From NCBI RefSeq assembly GCF_900109115.1, contig NZ_FNYV01000011.1, positions 124,001 through 188,000 of the forward strand: a stretch of DNA of 64,000 nucleotides, written 5' to 3'. The notes under the pieces were generated by a model. It did not search any database. It had not been told where the DNA came from and saw only the letters and a program-made list of their open reading frames with translations. Position 1 is the first letter of the stretch; every line of letters starts with the position of its first letter. This DNA comes from Micromonospora phaseoli. GTDB lineage: Bacteria; Actinomycetota; Actinomycetes; Mycobacteriales; Micromonosporaceae. A program made the translations under genes and the position numbers. Shown here piece after piece: positions 37,399 to 46,176 of the stretch.

Positions 37399-38148
37399 AT
37401 GACCGACAGTGGAGCCCTGGTGCGCCCCGACCGGCGCGCCGAACTCGCGGCCGGGCTCGCCCGCGTACAGGCACGCATCACCGATGCCTGTGCCGCGGCG
37501 GGCCGGGACCGGGGCGAGGTGACCATGATCGCGGTGACCAAGACCTATCCGGCGTCCGACGTGGTGGCGCTGGCCGGCCTCGGGGTGACCGACGTGGGGG
37601 AGAACCGCGACCAGGAGGCGGCGGCCAAGGCGACGCAGGTCGCCGCCGCCGGCGTCACGCCCCGGTGGCACTTCGTCGGCCGGCTGCAACGTAACAAGGT
37701 CAAGTCGGTGCTGCGGTACGCGGACGTGGTCCAGTCCGTCGACAGCGTGCGACTGGCGTCCGCGCTGGCCGCAGCCGCCACGTCCAGCGGCCGGGACCGG
37801 CCGCTGGACGTGCTGGTGCAGGTCAGCATCGACGCCGACGCGGCGCGGGGCGGCGCGGTGCCGGACTCGGCCGATCCGGATGTCGGGCTCGGCCCGGTCG
37901 CCGACTCGGTCGCCGCCGCCGGCGGGCTGCGGCTGGCCGGCCTGATGGCGGTGGCGCCGTTGGGCTGGGAGCCGGAGCGGGCGTTCGCCCGGCTGGCCGG
38001 GATCGCGGCGGCCCTGCGGGTCGACCATCCGCAGGCCGTCGCGCTGTCGGCCGGCATGAGCGGCGACCTGGAGGCGGCGATCGCTCACGGCGCGACACAT
38101 GTCCGCGTCGGCAGCGCGTTGCTCGGAATGCGTCCCACGCTGGGGTAG
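37399..38148 (+). CDS. yggS: YggS family pyridoxal-phosphate homeostasis protein
   Basis: A 249-residue alanine-racemase-like barrel protein. The PLP lysine is K48 in IAVTKTYPASD. Other family motifs are VGENRDQEA, WHFVGRLQRNKVK and LSAGMSGDLEAAIAHGATHVRVGSALLG. It binds PLP and balances vitamin B6 and amino-acid pools; no racemase activity is expected. It lies nine bases after ftsZ, where many actinomycetes have pgeF in between; that gene is absent here. Confidence 0.92.
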   Translation: MTDSGALVRPDRRAELAAGLARVQARITDACAAAGRDRGEVTMIAVTKTYPASDVVALAGLGVTDVGENRDQEAAAKATQVAAAGVTPRWHFVGRLQRNKVKSVLRYADVVQSVDSVRLASALAAAATSSGRDRPLDVLVQVSIDADAARGGAVPDSADPDVGLGPVADSVAAAGGLRLAGLMAVAPLGWEPERAFARLAGIAAALRVDHPQAVALSAGMSGDLEAAIAHGATHVRVGSALLGMRPTLG

Positions 38149-38341
38149 CCTGACCACGAGGGAAGCAAATTACATCAGTGTTGTTTGCGGGAACGGCCTT
38201 CCCGGTGACGGGGGGCGTGACGTGCAACGCGAATTGCGCGTCGGGGGATTGCCGTTCCGGTTCGGTGGGCAGGAATGGTCCACTCGCGACCGGCGACACG
38301 GCGGGGGCGTGTGCCGCACGGCGGACGGGAAGGGCGCGGGG

Positions 38342-39037
38342 ATGGGTGCACTGCGCAAGGCGGGGGTCTGGCTCGGACTGGTCGAAGAGGACGACGAGCG
38401 GGCCTACGACGACGGTGGCTACGAAAAGGGTGGCTACCGTGAGTCGCGCTATCGGCAGAGCCGGTATGCCGAGGAGTTCGCCGACGAGGAGGACGAGGCG
38501 GAGGAGCCGCCGGCACCTCGTCCACGGCTGGGTGACCGTGGCCGGATCAGCGAGCGTTCGAGCCGACTGGGCGACGCGGATCGGCTGGAGTCCGAGCGTC
38601 CGGAGCGGGGCGAGCGGGTCGAGCGGTCCAGTGTCCGGTCGATCACCCGGTCCACCGGCGAGCCGTCCGGTGCGCTGACCTACCACACCCGCGACAACCT
38701 CGCTCTGGCGCCGCAGGCGCAGCCTCGTGAGCGTGGTCTCATGCCGGAGGAGGAGCAGCGCTACCAGATCACCACGCTGCACCCGACCACCTACCGTGAG
38801 GCCCGCACGATCGGTGAACACTTCCGGGACGGCGTTCCCGTGATCATCAACCTCACCGAAATGGACGAGGCGGATGCCCGCCGTCTGGTGGACTTCGCCG
38901 CCGGGCTGGCCTTCGGGCTGCGCGGTACGATCGAGCGCGTGACCAACCGGGTGTTCCTGCTCTCACCGGCCAATGTCCAGGTCACCGCAGAGGACAAGGC
39001 CAAGATCGCTGAGGGCGGGTTCTTCAGCCTGAGTTGA
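38342..39037 (+). CDS. sepF: FtsZ-associated division protein SepF
   Basis: A 231-residue protein. It opens MGALRKAGVWLGLVEEDDER, the membrane-targeting amphipathic start of SepF, has a charged disordered middle rich in Arg/Glu/Ser, and ends with the SepF core from about residue 145, including TIGEHFRDGVPVIINLTEMD and ARRLVDFAAGLAFGLRG. It tethers FtsZ to the membrane, which matters in actinobacteria as no FtsA is present here. The longer upstream frame is unsupported; ATG 38342 matches the family start. Confidence 0.94.
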   Translation: MGALRKAGVWLGLVEEDDERAYDDGGYEKGGYRESRYRQSRYAEEFADEEDEAEEPPAPRPRLGDRGRISERSSRLGDADRLESERPERGERVERSSVRSITRSTGEPSGALTYHTRDNLALAPQAQPRERGLMPEEEQRYQITTLHPTTYREARTIGEHFRDGVPVIINLTEMDEADARRLVDFAAGLAFGLRGTIERVTNRVFLLSPANVQVTAEDKAKIAEGGFFSLS

Positions 39038-39066
39038 CCCGCCCGACCCGAGGGACGCCGCCTGCC

Positions 39067-39372
39067 GTGTTGTCGATCTTGTTTCAGGTCCTCTACCTGA
39101 TCACTTATGTCTTCCTGATCATTCTTCTGGCCCGTTTCGTCCTGAGCGCAGTGCTCCAGTACGGTCGGCGCTGGCAGCCCGGTCGGGGCGCATCGGCCGG
39201 ACTGGAATCCGTGTGGAGCGTCACTGATCCCCCGCTCTGGGCGTTGAGGCGTGTGATCCCTCCGCTGCGAATTGGTACCGTGAGCATCGACCTGGCCTCC
39301 CTTGTGCTCCTGGTTATCCTGTTCGTGCTGATGAGGTTTGTGTTAGAGCCGGCGATCATCAGGACCGCCTGA
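39067..39372 (+). CDS. yggT: YggT family membrane protein
   Basis: A 101-residue protein with two hydrophobic regions, residues about 5-28 (LYLITYVFLIILLARFVLSA) and 72-95, and the family motif WSVTDPPLWALRRVIPPLR between them. An extended start at TTG 39034 overlapping sepF is possible; I chose GTG 39067 to match family length. Position between sepF and divIVA is the standard actinobacterial order. It likely has a role in envelope growth; mechanism unknown. Confidence 0.88.
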   Translation: MLSILFQVLYLITYVFLIILLARFVLSAVLQYGRRWQPGRGASAGLESVWSVTDPPLWALRRVIPPLRIGTVSIDLASLVLLVILFVLMRFVLEPAIIRTA

Positions 39373-39416
39373 TGACCGACGCGCTATCGCGGCCGCAACT
39401 GACCCGAGGAGTTTCG

Positions 39417-40214
39417 ATGCCGCTGACCCCGGCCGACGTCCATAACGTCGCCTTCAAGAAGCCGCCGATCGGCAAGCGGGGCTATGACGAGGAGGAGGTC
39501 GATGCCTTCCTTGACGAGGTCGAGCGCGAACTCGCCCGTCTGATCGAGGAGAACAACGAGCTGCGCGCCCAGGTGGAGCGCGGCGGTCGGGGTGGCGCCC
39601 CCGCCGGCCCCGGCGGCGATGCCCGTCTGGCGGCCGAGCTCAACGACGTCAAGACCCAGCTCGACCGGGTGCAGCGCGACAAGGCCGCCGCCGAGCAGGC
39701 CGCCCGCGCCATGCAGGCCGAGCTGGAGCAGGTCCGGGCCGTCGGTGGCGCGGTGCCGGGTGGCGACGGTGAGCAGCAGGCGCTGCGGGTGCTGATGATG
39801 GCCCAGCGCACGGCCGACGACCACGTCTCCGACGCTCGCCGCGAGGCGGACCAGCTGCTCTCCGAGGCCCGCTCCAAGGCCGAGGAGGTCACCCGCGAGG
39901 CCCGTGCCAAGGCCGACGCGCTCGAGCGCGACGCCCGCCAGCGGCACCAGGAGGCCATGGGCGGCCTGGACGCCAAGCGCACCGCGCTGCAGAAGCACAT
40001 CGAGGAGCTCAAGCAGTTCGAGCGGGAGTACCGCACCCGGCTCAAGGCCTACCTGGAGAGCCAGCTGCGTGACCTCGACGGTCGCGGTCAGGGCCTGGAG
40101 GCCGAGATGACCCGGGGCGACAGCACCCGGGCCGCCGGCAACGGGCTCGCCGCCGCCGGGCTCGCCGGATCCTACGGCGGGGGTCGCTCGGGAGCTCTCG
40201 AGGCCGGTCGCTGA
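39417..40214 (+). CDS. divIVA: Polar growth protein DivIVA (Wag31)
   Basis: A 265-residue coiled-coil protein. It begins MPLTPADVHNVAFKKPPIGK, the conserved membrane-binding and intertwined-loop region, and continues with long coiled coils at about 30-70 and 95-215 divided by a Gly/Ala linker. It marks the growing pole and organises wall synthesis in actinomycetes. ATG 39417 has GAGGAG five bases upstream and the family start; ATG 39372 overlapping yggT would add 15 unusual residues. Confidence 0.95.
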   Translation: MPLTPADVHNVAFKKPPIGKRGYDEEEVDAFLDEVERELARLIEENNELRAQVERGGRGGAPAGPGGDARLAAELNDVKTQLDRVQRDKAAAEQAARAMQAELEQVRAVGGAVPGGDGEQQALRVLMMAQRTADDHVSDARREADQLLSEARSKAEEVTREARAKADALERDARQRHQEAMGGLDAKRTALQKHIEELKQFEREYRTRLKAYLESQLRDLDGRGQGLEAEMTRGDSTRAAGNGLAAAGLAGSYGGGRSGALEAGR

Positions 40215-40288
40215 ACGGGCCGGTGACCGCCGCCGACGCGGCGATCACCCGCCCTGCCTCATCGGTACGACGCGGCGGGGGGTGAGCC

Positions 40289-40873
40289 GTGATAGTCATC
40301 AGTCTCGCGCTCATCCTCGTCGCGGTGGTGCTGCTGGTGCTCGGCCTGGCCGGCGGTTCCAGCGCACTGTTGGTCATCTCGATCGCGGCCAGCCTGTTGG
40401 CCGCCGTGGCACTGGTCACGGGCGCCCGCCAGGCGGCCGCCGGCCGGGCCCCGACGCAGGACGGAGCACCGGTGGGCCAGCCGGCGGAGCCCGCCGGCCC
40501 GGCTGCTCCGGTCGGACGCGAACCGGGCATCCCCCCGCAGTACGCTCCAGCAACTGTTGACACCGGTGATGCCGGGTGGCGGCAACCACCCGGCTCGCCG
40601 GTGGCGGACCTGCGGGAGCGGCCCGCCGACGGGTACGACGACGAGCCCGCGGCGCAGGAGATCACCGCTGATCAGGCGGCCCTGGTGGCCGGCCTCGCGG
40701 ACGAGGTTCGGGTCATCGACGGACGGCCGCGCTATCACCTCGACGAGTGCCCGCACCTGGTCGGGCGGGAGCACGAGCCGTTGCCCGTCGCCGAGGCGGT
40801 CGATCTCGGCTTCACCCCGTGCGCGCACTGCACCCCGGACACCATCCTGTTGTCGGAATCCGGACGCCGCTGA
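40289..40873 (+). CDS. Membrane protein with C-terminal Ada-like zinc motif
   Basis: A 194-residue protein. Two hydrophobic segments lie at about 2-20 and 24-45, then a ~90-residue Pro/Gly/Ala-rich linker, then a conserved-looking tail at about 139-185. The tail reads RPRYHLDEC...GFTPCAHC with H150, C154, C178 and C181, the YHxxxC...GFxPCxxC pattern of small zinc modules like the Ada N-terminal or ComEC-tail type. I infer a membrane-anchored zinc module; function unknown. GTG 40289 lacks a strong ribosome binding site. It lies between divIVA and a DUF167 gene. Confidence 0.72.
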   Translation: MIVISLALILVAVVLLVLGLAGGSSALLVISIAASLLAAVALVTGARQAAAGRAPTQDGAPVGQPAEPAGPAAPVGREPGIPPQYAPATVDTGDAGWRQPPGSPVADLRERPADGYDDEPAAQEITADQAALVAGLADEVRVIDGRPRYHLDECPHLVGREHEPLPVAEAVDLGFTPCAHCTPDTILLSESGRR

Positions 40874-40890
40874 GCGCCGGCCCTGGAGTG

Positions 40891-41196
40891 ATGGATGACG
40901 CGCTCACCGTCGCCGTCCGGGTGAAACCGGGGGCGTCCCGCGCCCGGGTGGGCGGCCGGTTCGATGGCCCACACGGGCCTGCCCTGGTGATAGCGGTGCA
41001 TCCTCCGGCGGCCGACGGGCGGGCCACCGAGGCGGCCCGCCGTGCGCTGGCCGCCGCGCTCGGCGTCCGGCGGGCCGCCGTGTCGTTGCGCTCCGGCGCG
41101 GCGAGCAGGGACAAGCTCTTCCTGGTCAGTCCCGCCGGGCCGGACCTGATCGGTCGACTGGGCCGGCTGCGCGACGGGGTCGAACCGGCCGGCTGA
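40891..41196 (+). CDS. DUF167 (YggU) family protein
   Basis: A 101-residue protein with the DUF167 motifs VRVKPGASRARVGG and the C-terminal RSGAASRDKLFLV, corresponding to the conserved sGxxsRxKxv segment. It lies 17 bases after the zinc-motif membrane gene. Family members are small cytosolic proteins of unknown role, often near yggT and division genes. ATG 40891 was preferred over the adjoining GTG. Confidence 0.87.
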   Translation: MDDALTVAVRVKPGASRARVGGRFDGPHGPALVIAVHPPAADGRATEAARRALAAALGVRRAAVSLRSGAASRDKLFLVSPAGPDLIGRLGRLRDGVEPAG

Positions 41197-41274
41197 ACTG
41201 TCGTCATCTGCTAGCGTTCCCTTTGCCCTGATTCGGCGGGAGTCAGGGTGGAACGGGCGCTTCGGTGCGGCACG

Positions 41275-41303
41275 TTGTCGGACGCCTGTACGTTCCGTAT
41301 CCT
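41275..41303 (+). promoter_or_regulatory. Candidate promoter of the TraR/DksA gene
   Basis: TTGTCG (41275-41280), a 17-base spacer and TATCCT (41298-41303) make a good promoter candidate. It would give a 5' leader of about 115 bases before the ATG at 41427. A small hairpin CCCTGA...TCAGGG lies just upstream at about 41227-41249 and may end the preceding transcript. Confidence 0.55.
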
Positions 41304-41426
41304 TGCCAACCTCCGGAGTGCGCGGCCTCGTCGCCGCGCGCCCGTTTTGTACTTGGGGCGGCCGATGTCGGCGGCCCCTGTCCAGGTGCCGCGGCCAGCC
41401 GCGGCTCCGTGGCCGAGGGAGCGACT

Positions 41427-41846
41427 ATGGCCAAGCCAGCCGACACCAGGACCGCAGGCCGCAAGCCGGCGCCGAAGTCCACCCGCAGTGCCGCGGAGAC
41501 CGAGAAGATCCGAGCCGCGTTGGCGGCCCGGCACGACGAACTGCGAGCCGAGTACGATCAGACGCTGAGCGAGATCACCGAGCTGCAGCGCGACCGTCTG
41601 ACCGACTCGGCCGGGGACGACCAGGCCGACACCGGCACCAAGACGTTCGAGCGGGAGCAGGAGATCTCTCTCGCAAACAACATCCTGGAACGGATCACGC
41701 AGGTCGAGCGCGCTCTCGAGCGTCTCGACGAGGGTGGCTACGGCTGGTGTGCGCGGTGCGGCAACCCCATCCCGGTGGAGCGGCTGGCCGCCTTCCCGGC
41801 GGCTACCCTCTGCGTGACCTGCAAGCAGCTGGAGGAGCGGCGCTGA
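41427..41846 (+). CDS. TraR/DksA family zinc-finger protein
   Basis: A 139-residue protein with an Ala/Lys-rich N-terminus, a long coiled-coil region (about 24-102) with an acidic turn GDDQADTG near 63-70, and a four-Cys zinc finger at C108, C111, C129 and C132. This is the fold of DksA-type factors that enter the RNA polymerase secondary channel. Actinobacterial members differ from enteric DksA, so direct stringent-response action is only inferred. ATG 41427 has GAGGGAG upstream; the longer frame to 41265 is not supported. lspA follows. Confidence 0.88.
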   Translation: MAKPADTRTAGRKPAPKSTRSAAETEKIRAALAARHDELRAEYDQTLSEITELQRDRLTDSAGDDQADTGTKTFEREQEISLANNILERITQVERALERLDEGGYGWCARCGNPIPVERLAAFPAATLCVTCKQLEERR

Positions 41847-41913
41847 CGGCGCGCTTCCCGGCGCCCGTGCGCGGCGGTGCGACCACACCGCCGCCATTGT
41901 CGATGGGGAGTAG

Positions 41914-42554
<641 letters not shown>

Positions 42555-42558
<4 letters not shown>

Positions 42559-43499
42559 GCACCACCTTCACCGCCGGCGGCGACCAGCGCAGCCTGCCGG
42601 TGCCCGACGGGCTCGACGGGATGCGGCTCGACCAGGCCGTGGCCCGGCTGTTCGGCCTCTCCCGGACGACCGCCGCAGCGCTCGTCGACGCCGGCGCGGC
42701 CCGCCTCGACGGAACGGTCCGCGCCAACTCGCACAAGGTGCGGGCGGGCTCCTGGCTGGAGGTGACGCTGCCCGCGCCGGCCGCCACGATCGTGGTGGTG
42801 CCGCAGGCGGTGCCCGGCCTGCGGGTGGTCCACGCCGACGACGACATCGTGGTGGTCGACAAGCCGGTCGGGGTGGCCGCGCACCCCAGCCCGGGCTGGA
42901 CCGGACCGACCGTGATCGGCGGGCTGGCCGCGATCGGGCACACCATCGCCACCAGCGGTGCCGCCGAGCGACAGGGCGTGGTGCACCGGCTCGACGTCGG
43001 CACCACCGGGGTCATGGTGGTGGCCAAGAGCGAGCAGGCGTACAGCCTGCTGAAGCGGGCCTTCAAGGAGCGCGAGGTGGAGAAGCGGTACCACGCGGTG
43101 GTGCAGGGGCATCTCGATCCGCTGCGCGGCACCATCGACGCCCCGATCGACCGCCACCCGCATCACGACTACCGGTGGGCGGTGGTCTCCGGCGGGAAGC
43201 CGAGCATCACCCACTACGACACGATCGAGGCGTTCCCCTCGGCGAGCCTGGTCGACGTGCGGCTGGAGACCGGCCGTACCCACCAGATCCGGGTGCACTT
43301 CTCCACGCTGCGGCACCCGTGCGTGGGGGACCTGACGTACGGCGCCGATCCGACGCTTTCCGGGCGGCTGAAACTGGACCGGCAGTGGTTGCACGCCAGA
43401 GAATTGAGCTTCCAGCACCCCCGTACGGGGGACGAGGTCCGCTTCGTCAGCGACTACCCTGACGATCTGGGACGCGCGCTGGACATTCTCCGCGACTGA
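42555..43499 (+). CDS. RluD-type 23S rRNA pseudouridine synthase
   Basis: A 314-residue enzyme with an N-terminal S4 RNA-binding domain (MRLDQAVARLFGLSRTTAAA) and a pseudouridine synthase domain with catalytic D147 in VHRLDVGTTGVMVVAKS and the GRTHQIRVHF motif. It belongs to the RluA/RluC/RluD group; the exact uridines cannot be read from sequence. Co-location with lspA, overlapping by ATGA, is widespread across bacteria. Confidence 0.93.
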
Positions 43500-43539
43500 C
43501 GCGCCCACCCGTCCCGACCGACCGACGAGGGGACCGCAC

Positions 43540-44559
43540 GTGCGTGCCGGCGATCTGCTGCGGCAGCTGGATCAGCGACTGCTGCCCCGCCTCGCCTCCG
43601 CGGTGGTCGGTCTCGGTCAGAGCCCGGCCCGGGTCCCGCTGATCGGGTGGGTGGCCACTCTGTCGTGCGCCGCCGTGCTGGCCACGGCCGTGCTCACCAC
43701 CGGCGGTCCACCCGTGCCGGACCGGACGGTCGGCGAGGTGACCCGGGTGGGGGTCGTCGACGGCGACTCGATCGTCGGCTACGAACAGCAGGCCGCCGCC
43801 GACCTGGCGGCCCTGGCCGGCGGCGGGTTGCTCGGTGGCGGCACCTACGCCCTGGTCTCGCTGACCGAGTACCTCACGCCGCAATCGTTGGCGGCGGTGG
43901 TCGGTGACGTGGGCGTCGCGGTCGTGTTCGGGCGGGTGCCGTTGCCCGAGCGGCAGACCGAGATCGTCCGGATACCCGCGCAGCGGGTGCCCGAAGACGT
44001 GACGGCCGGAATGGCCAAGCTCGCCGAGCGCAAGGAGCGGGAGGCCGCGGAGTACCGCTCGCGGGCCACCGCGCTGGGCGGCGGCGGACCGCAGGAGCGG
44101 GAGCTGCGCCAGCTGTACACCAGCGGAGCCCAGGTAGCGGACGCGGAGGCGGCGGCCTACCGGGCGGGCTGTGCCTGCCTCTACGCCATGGTGGTCCGCG
44201 CCGCACCGGCGAAGCTGCGCGGTGTCGCGGCCCGACCCGGCGTGCGGGTGGTCGACCCGGCGCCCGAGGTCCGACGGCTGGAGCGCACGGTGTTCAGCCC
44301 GCCGCTGCCCGAGCAGCGGGACGTGGTCCGGCCGCCGGTCGATCGGGAGCCCACGGCGGAACCGACGCCGAGCAGCACCACCAGTCCGCTGGCGCCGGTG
44401 CCGCTACCGGTGCCGGGGGAACGCTCGCCGGCGCCGGAGGTGACGGATTCGTCACCATCACCGGCGGCATCTTCGCCGTCACCCTCGGGCACGACGTCTT
44501 GGACGCCTTCTACCTCGGCAGACACCGTCGAGGAGGACGACCTGAGTCCCACACCGTGA
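43540..44559 (+). CDS. Uncharacterised membrane-anchored protein
   Basis: A 339-residue protein I do not recognise. One hydrophobic segment at about 29-50 would anchor it, leaving an extracytoplasmic region. Residues about 125-245 are Ala/Glu/Arg-rich and may form helices, including CACLY near 212-216. The last ~85 residues are a Pro/Ser/Thr-rich stalk-like tail (PSSTTSPLAPVPLPVP). GTG 43540 has GAGGGGACC upstream. It precedes a ParA-like ATPase gene by about 100 bases, so the two may be related, but nothing in the sequence proves it. Confidence 0.7.
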   Translation: MRAGDLLRQLDQRLLPRLASAVVGLGQSPARVPLIGWVATLSCAAVLATAVLTTGGPPVPDRTVGEVTRVGVVDGDSIVGYEQQAAADLAALAGGGLLGGGTYALVSLTEYLTPQSLAAVVGDVGVAVVFGRVPLPERQTEIVRIPAQRVPEDVTAGMAKLAERKEREAAEYRSRATALGGGGPQERELRQLYTSGAQVADAEAAAYRAGCACLYAMVVRAAPAKLRGVAARPGVRVVDPAPEVRRLERTVFSPPLPEQRDVVRPPVDREPTAEPTPSSTTSPLAPVPLPVPGERSPAPEVTDSSPSPAASSPSPSGTTSWTPSTSADTVEEDDLSPTP

Positions 44560-44655
44560 TGGTTGCCGACACATCGGTGTGTCGCCCGGTGTGGCTTGAA
44601 CGGGCTTTCGTTCGTAGCCTGTCAGACGGAAACCAAAGCGCTGGGGAGGCGAGCC

Positions 44656-46065
44656 GTGGACGGCAGCGAGACCGGTTGGGGACGTCCCGCCGAACCGGCA
44701 CCGCGGTGGCGGGCGCTGCTCGACCGAGCCCGCCTCGGCGGTCGCAGCAACGAGCCGCCCGCCGCTGAGCGACCGGCGGAAGAGGCACCACCACCATCGC
44801 CCGAGCCGTTGCCGCGCCGTGGGCCGGGTACCGGCTTCGCCGGCCGGGTGTCCCCGGTCGGGCCGCCGGTCGACCGGCCGTACGGCGTCGACCCCGGCTA
44901 TCGACCCGAGCCCGGCTATCGACCCGAGCCGGCCCGCCCGGCCCAGCCGTACCGGGGGCAGCCGGGGTATCCGGCGGAGCCGGCCTACCCGGCGGTGCCG
45001 GAACCGCGCCGGCCCGATCCGGTGGAGTCGCGGTACACCCTGCTGGACAACGGCTACCGGCACGCCGCGCCACCGGTGGAGTCCCGGTACGCGTTGCTGG
45101 ACAACGGCGGCTACCAGCCGGTGGCGCCAGCGCCGGCGCCACCACTCGCGCCGCCGGCACCGGTGGCGTCGGTCCCGGTGGCGCCGCCGCCCACCCCGTC
45201 GCCGGCGGTGGCCGGCCGTCCGGGGCGTATCGAGTGGCGGGCGCAGAGCGCCAGCAGTGACCTCGAGCGGGCCGCCGTCGTGCTGCGCCGGGATCTGGGC
45301 ACGCCGCGGGTGGTCGCCTTCGCCAACCCCAAGGGCGGCGTGCACAAGACCACGGCCACCGTGCTGGCTGCGGCCACCGTCGGCAGCGTACGCGGGCGTG
45401 GCGTGCTGGCCTGGGACGACAACGAGTTGCGCGGCACCCTCGGGCTGCGCGCCGGCAGCGCCCGGCACGCCCGCACGATCCGGCATCTGGTCGCCGAACT
45501 GGCGCAGATCGAGATCCGCGAGGGCGCGGAGCTGTTGGAGATCCTCGACGACTACCTTCGGCACGCCTCCGACGGGTCGTACGACGTGCTGGCCGGTGAG
45601 GAGAGCCCCCGGTTCGCCCAACGGCTGGACCAGTTCACCGTGAAGCGGGTGCTGGAGCTGCTGCGCCGCACCCACGACGTGATCTGCGTGGACACCGGCA
45701 ACAACGTGGAGAGCCCGAACTGGCGCACCGTGATGCAGGCCGCCGACCAGCTCGTGGTCACCACGGTGCCACGGGAGGACGCCGCGTTCAGCGCCGACTG
45801 GATGCTCGATCTGCTGCACGAGGAAGGGATGGGTGAGCTGGCCGACAACGCGGTCACCCTGATCTCCTGCCCCACGCCCGGCCGGCTGCCGTTGCAGGAC
45901 GACCTGGAGCGGCACTTCGCCACCCGGACGCGGGCGGTGGCCGTGGTGCCGTACGACCCGGCGTTGGAGACCGGCTCCTCGATCGAGTACCACCAGCTCC
46001 AGGCCGAGACCCGGCAGGCGTGGCTGCGGGCGGCCTCGGCGATGCTGGAACCCTTCGGACGCTGA
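44656..46065 (+). CDS. ParA/MinD-like ATPase with variant P-loop
   Basis: A 469-residue protein. The first ~190 residues are Pro/Arg-rich and disordered with repeated tyrosine units such as PGYRPEPGYRPEP and VESRYTLLDNGY. The C-terminal ~260 residues are a ParA/MinD-type ATPase with deviant Walker A NPKGGVHKTTAT at 224-235, in which His replaces the usual Gly before Lys, and a Walker B-like VICVDTGNNVES. The combination recalls actinobacterial ParA-like proteins with long N-terminal tails. A role in positioning or secretion is possible. GTG 44656 has GGGGAGG at seven bases. Confidence 0.8.
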   Translation: MDGSETGWGRPAEPAPRWRALLDRARLGGRSNEPPAAERPAEEAPPPSPEPLPRRGPGTGFAGRVSPVGPPVDRPYGVDPGYRPEPGYRPEPARPAQPYRGQPGYPAEPAYPAVPEPRRPDPVESRYTLLDNGYRHAAPPVESRYALLDNGGYQPVAPAPAPPLAPPAPVASVPVAPPPTPSPAVAGRPGRIEWRAQSASSDLERAAVVLRRDLGTPRVVAFANPKGGVHKTTATVLAAATVGSVRGRGVLAWDDNELRGTLGLRAGSARHARTIRHLVAELAQIEIREGAELLEILDDYLRHASDGSYDVLAGEESPRFAQRLDQFTVKRVLELLRRTHDVICVDTGNNVESPNWRTVMQAADQLVVTTVPREDAAFSADWMLDLLHEEGMGELADNAVTLISCPTPGRLPLQDDLERHFATRTRAVAVVPYDPALETGSSIEYHQLQAETRQAWLRAASAMLEPFGR

Positions 46066-46176
46066 ACGACCGCCGGGAGGCGATCGGGTGGCGGCGGCCG
46101 GCCGCAGCGGACCTGGTCCGACGCCTTGGTGCCGACACCGTGCACGGCTCGCGCGGGGAACTGCGAGGATCATCGG

